Positions 63,074-64,000 of a stretch of 64,000 nucleotides of DNA are shown here, one piece after another. A program made the position numbers and the translations under genes. Position 1 is the first letter of the stretch. Each line of letters begins with the position of its first letter. Source of the stretch: Algibacter pacificus (GTDB lineage: Bacteria; Bacteroidota; Bacteroidia; Flavobacteriales; Flavobacteriaceae); assembly GCF_008033385.1 (NCBI RefSeq), contig NZ_VOGY01000013.1:62001-126000 (forward strand), written 5' to 3'. Below the pieces are notes generated by a model that was given only the letters and a program-made list of their open reading frames with translations, was not told the DNA's origin and made no database searches.

Positions 63074-64000
63074 TCAAACTCTCTTACTTGTCCTTAAGAA
63101 TAAAGGCAAATAGAAAAATATCCCTATCAAAGAAAAAATTAGCCCTCCAATAGAACCCACTGCAAACGAAAACCAAAAGGCTTCATTTTGCCCATGCCAA
63201 ACAAAAGGTATTAATCCTACAATCGTAGATACTATAGTTAACACTACAGGAATTATTTTATAATTAAATGCCTTGAAGTATAGGGAGCTATTGTTTCTAT
63301 TTGGGTAATCCTTTTTTAAATTATTAAAATCATTAATAATGTATAATGCTGAATTTACACTTATACCACAAAGCAAAATAAAGGACGCATAACCTCCCTG
63401 ATCAAAATTAAAATCGAATAGATAGAACGTTAAAAACACGCCAATGAATGAAATAGGAATCATACTAATTATTGCAAAGGGCTGTTTTAATGATTCTAAA
63501 AGAGTGGCACAAATAAAAAATATAATAGCGATGACTATAAATAAATAATAATATTGTGTTTTTTCTTTTTTATTCCAACGTCTATACTTTTGTTCAAAAA
63601 CTTTATAACCAAGTGGTAGCTTAGGTTCAAAGTTTTCAACGGCATTTTCTCTTACTTTTTGAGCCAATTGTGTTGTTCCTAAAAAATCGTAAGCAACGGT
63701 TAAACTGTATTGCTGATTGCTCTTTTTAATAGTATTTCCTGTTTTCTTTTTTTCTATGGACGCTAATTGGTTTAACTTATATTGCTTATTCTGAATAGTT
63801 ATTGGTGTATTTTTTAAGTCCCAAACATTAAACTTTTTGTATTTATCTGAAACTAACTTTACATGTTGTAATTCATTATTATTTGTTATCGGTGCGAGAC
63901 GTCCAGAATGGACTTGACTTTTTAAGTAGCCATATAATTGATTTTGAGACACATTAGCAAGTGCCAGTTTATTGGTATCAAAGTCTAAATAATACTCATA
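63074..64000 (-). CDS. RND-family permease, C-terminal part (5' end outside window)
   Basis: The frame is open to the right edge, so only the last 308 residues are seen. They comprise the end of a porter domain (GYLKSQVHSGRLAPI), then TM7 to TM12: YYLFIVIAIIFFICATLLES, PFAIISMIPISFIGVFLTFY, GYASFILLCGISVNSALYII, VVLTIVSTIVGLIPFVWHGQ and GLIFSLIGIFFYLPLFL. It is divergent from the AcrB-type pump at 16 kb. Lys/Asn-rich codons match the accessory neighbours. It may export the product of this cluster. Confidence 0.8.
   Translation of the reverse strand, partial: YEYYLDFDTNKLALANVSQNQLYGYLKSQVHSGRLAPITNNNELQHVKLVSDKYKKFNVWDLKNTPITIQNKQYKLNQLASIEKKKTGNTIKKSNQQYSLTVAYDFLGTTQLAQKVRENAVENFEPKLPLGYKVFEQKYRRWNKKEKTQYYYLFIVIAIIFFICATLLESLKQPFAIISMIPISFIGVFLTFYLFDFNFDQGGYASFILLCGISVNSALYIINDFNNLKKDYPNRNNSSLYFKAFNYKIIPVVLTIVSTIVGLIPFVWHGQNEAFWFSFAVGSIGGLIFSLIGIFFYLPLFLRTSKRV

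Noticed and set aside
1-64000. CRISPR arrays, tRNA or rRNA genes
   Set aside because: No regularly spaced identical repeats with spacers, and no cloverleaf or rRNA-like segments were found by eye in the gene-free gaps.

Overview
This window comes from a low-GC member of the Bacteroidota, almost certainly family Flavobacteriaceae. The evidence is a type IX secretion sorting domain and a PorP/SprF protein, a GYDIA-type GHMP kinase, a short primary sigma factor without region 1.1, a class I ribonucleotide reductase with its ATP-cone on NrdB, and many promoters with the TAnnTTTG -7 box in front of genes that lack Shine-Dalgarno sequences. I saw no rRNA, tRNA, CRISPR array or intact prophage.

Layout. 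1-7.6 kb is housekeeping: a CBS/CorC protein, a PpiD-type foldase, a GHMP kinase, a YitT protein, a HerA-like ATPase and queE. 8-14.2 kb is a secreted or accessory cluster: a Tat-exported intradiol-dioxygenase-like protein without iron ligands, a tail-collar protein, a solute-binding fold without a signal peptide, and a 1300-residue type IX substrate. 14.4-20.8 kb is a tripartite RND efflux operon, followed by rpoD, a lipoprotein, msrA and dgt. 25.5-34.9 kb is a phosphate-acquisition island. 35-57 kb holds ppnP, an unrecognised gene, nrdAB, a gamma carbonic anhydrase, porP, nfu, mscS, tsaB, a MacAB-TolC-type export operon and cytochrome oxidase assembly genes. 57.3-57.8 kb is a dead IS3 element. 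Beyond it, to the window end, is a less conserved accessory region with a transglutaminase-like lipoprotein, an enlarged S26 signal peptidase, small membrane proteins, a frameshifted lipoprotein and part of an RND permease.

The most interesting system is the phosphate island. Five forward promoters in it carry arrays of a 7-bp motif resembling xTWACAT, repeated every 11 bp. In all five, the last repeat starts exactly 19 bp before the TTTG of the -7 box. This is the geometry expected of PhoB-type binding sites. The arrays precede a small secreted CarboxypepD_reg-like protein, a beta-helix lipoprotein/TonB receptor pair, a phosphate-type porin, a PiT-PhoU transporter and a roughly 100-nt intergenic RNA candidate with its own terminator. 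That RNA is complementary to the porin mRNA along a colinear 30-nt stretch (15 paired, 6 unpaired, 9 paired) running from near the predicted mRNA 5' end to codon 3. This suggests a dedicated antisense sRNA controlling the porin inside the same regulon.

A second unexplained element is an 84-95 nt dispersed repeat, at 24.0 and 55.4 kb. Its flanks are nearly identical, but its apical hairpins differ in sequence while keeping their pairing. The accessory right end has several broken genes and looks like a region in flux.
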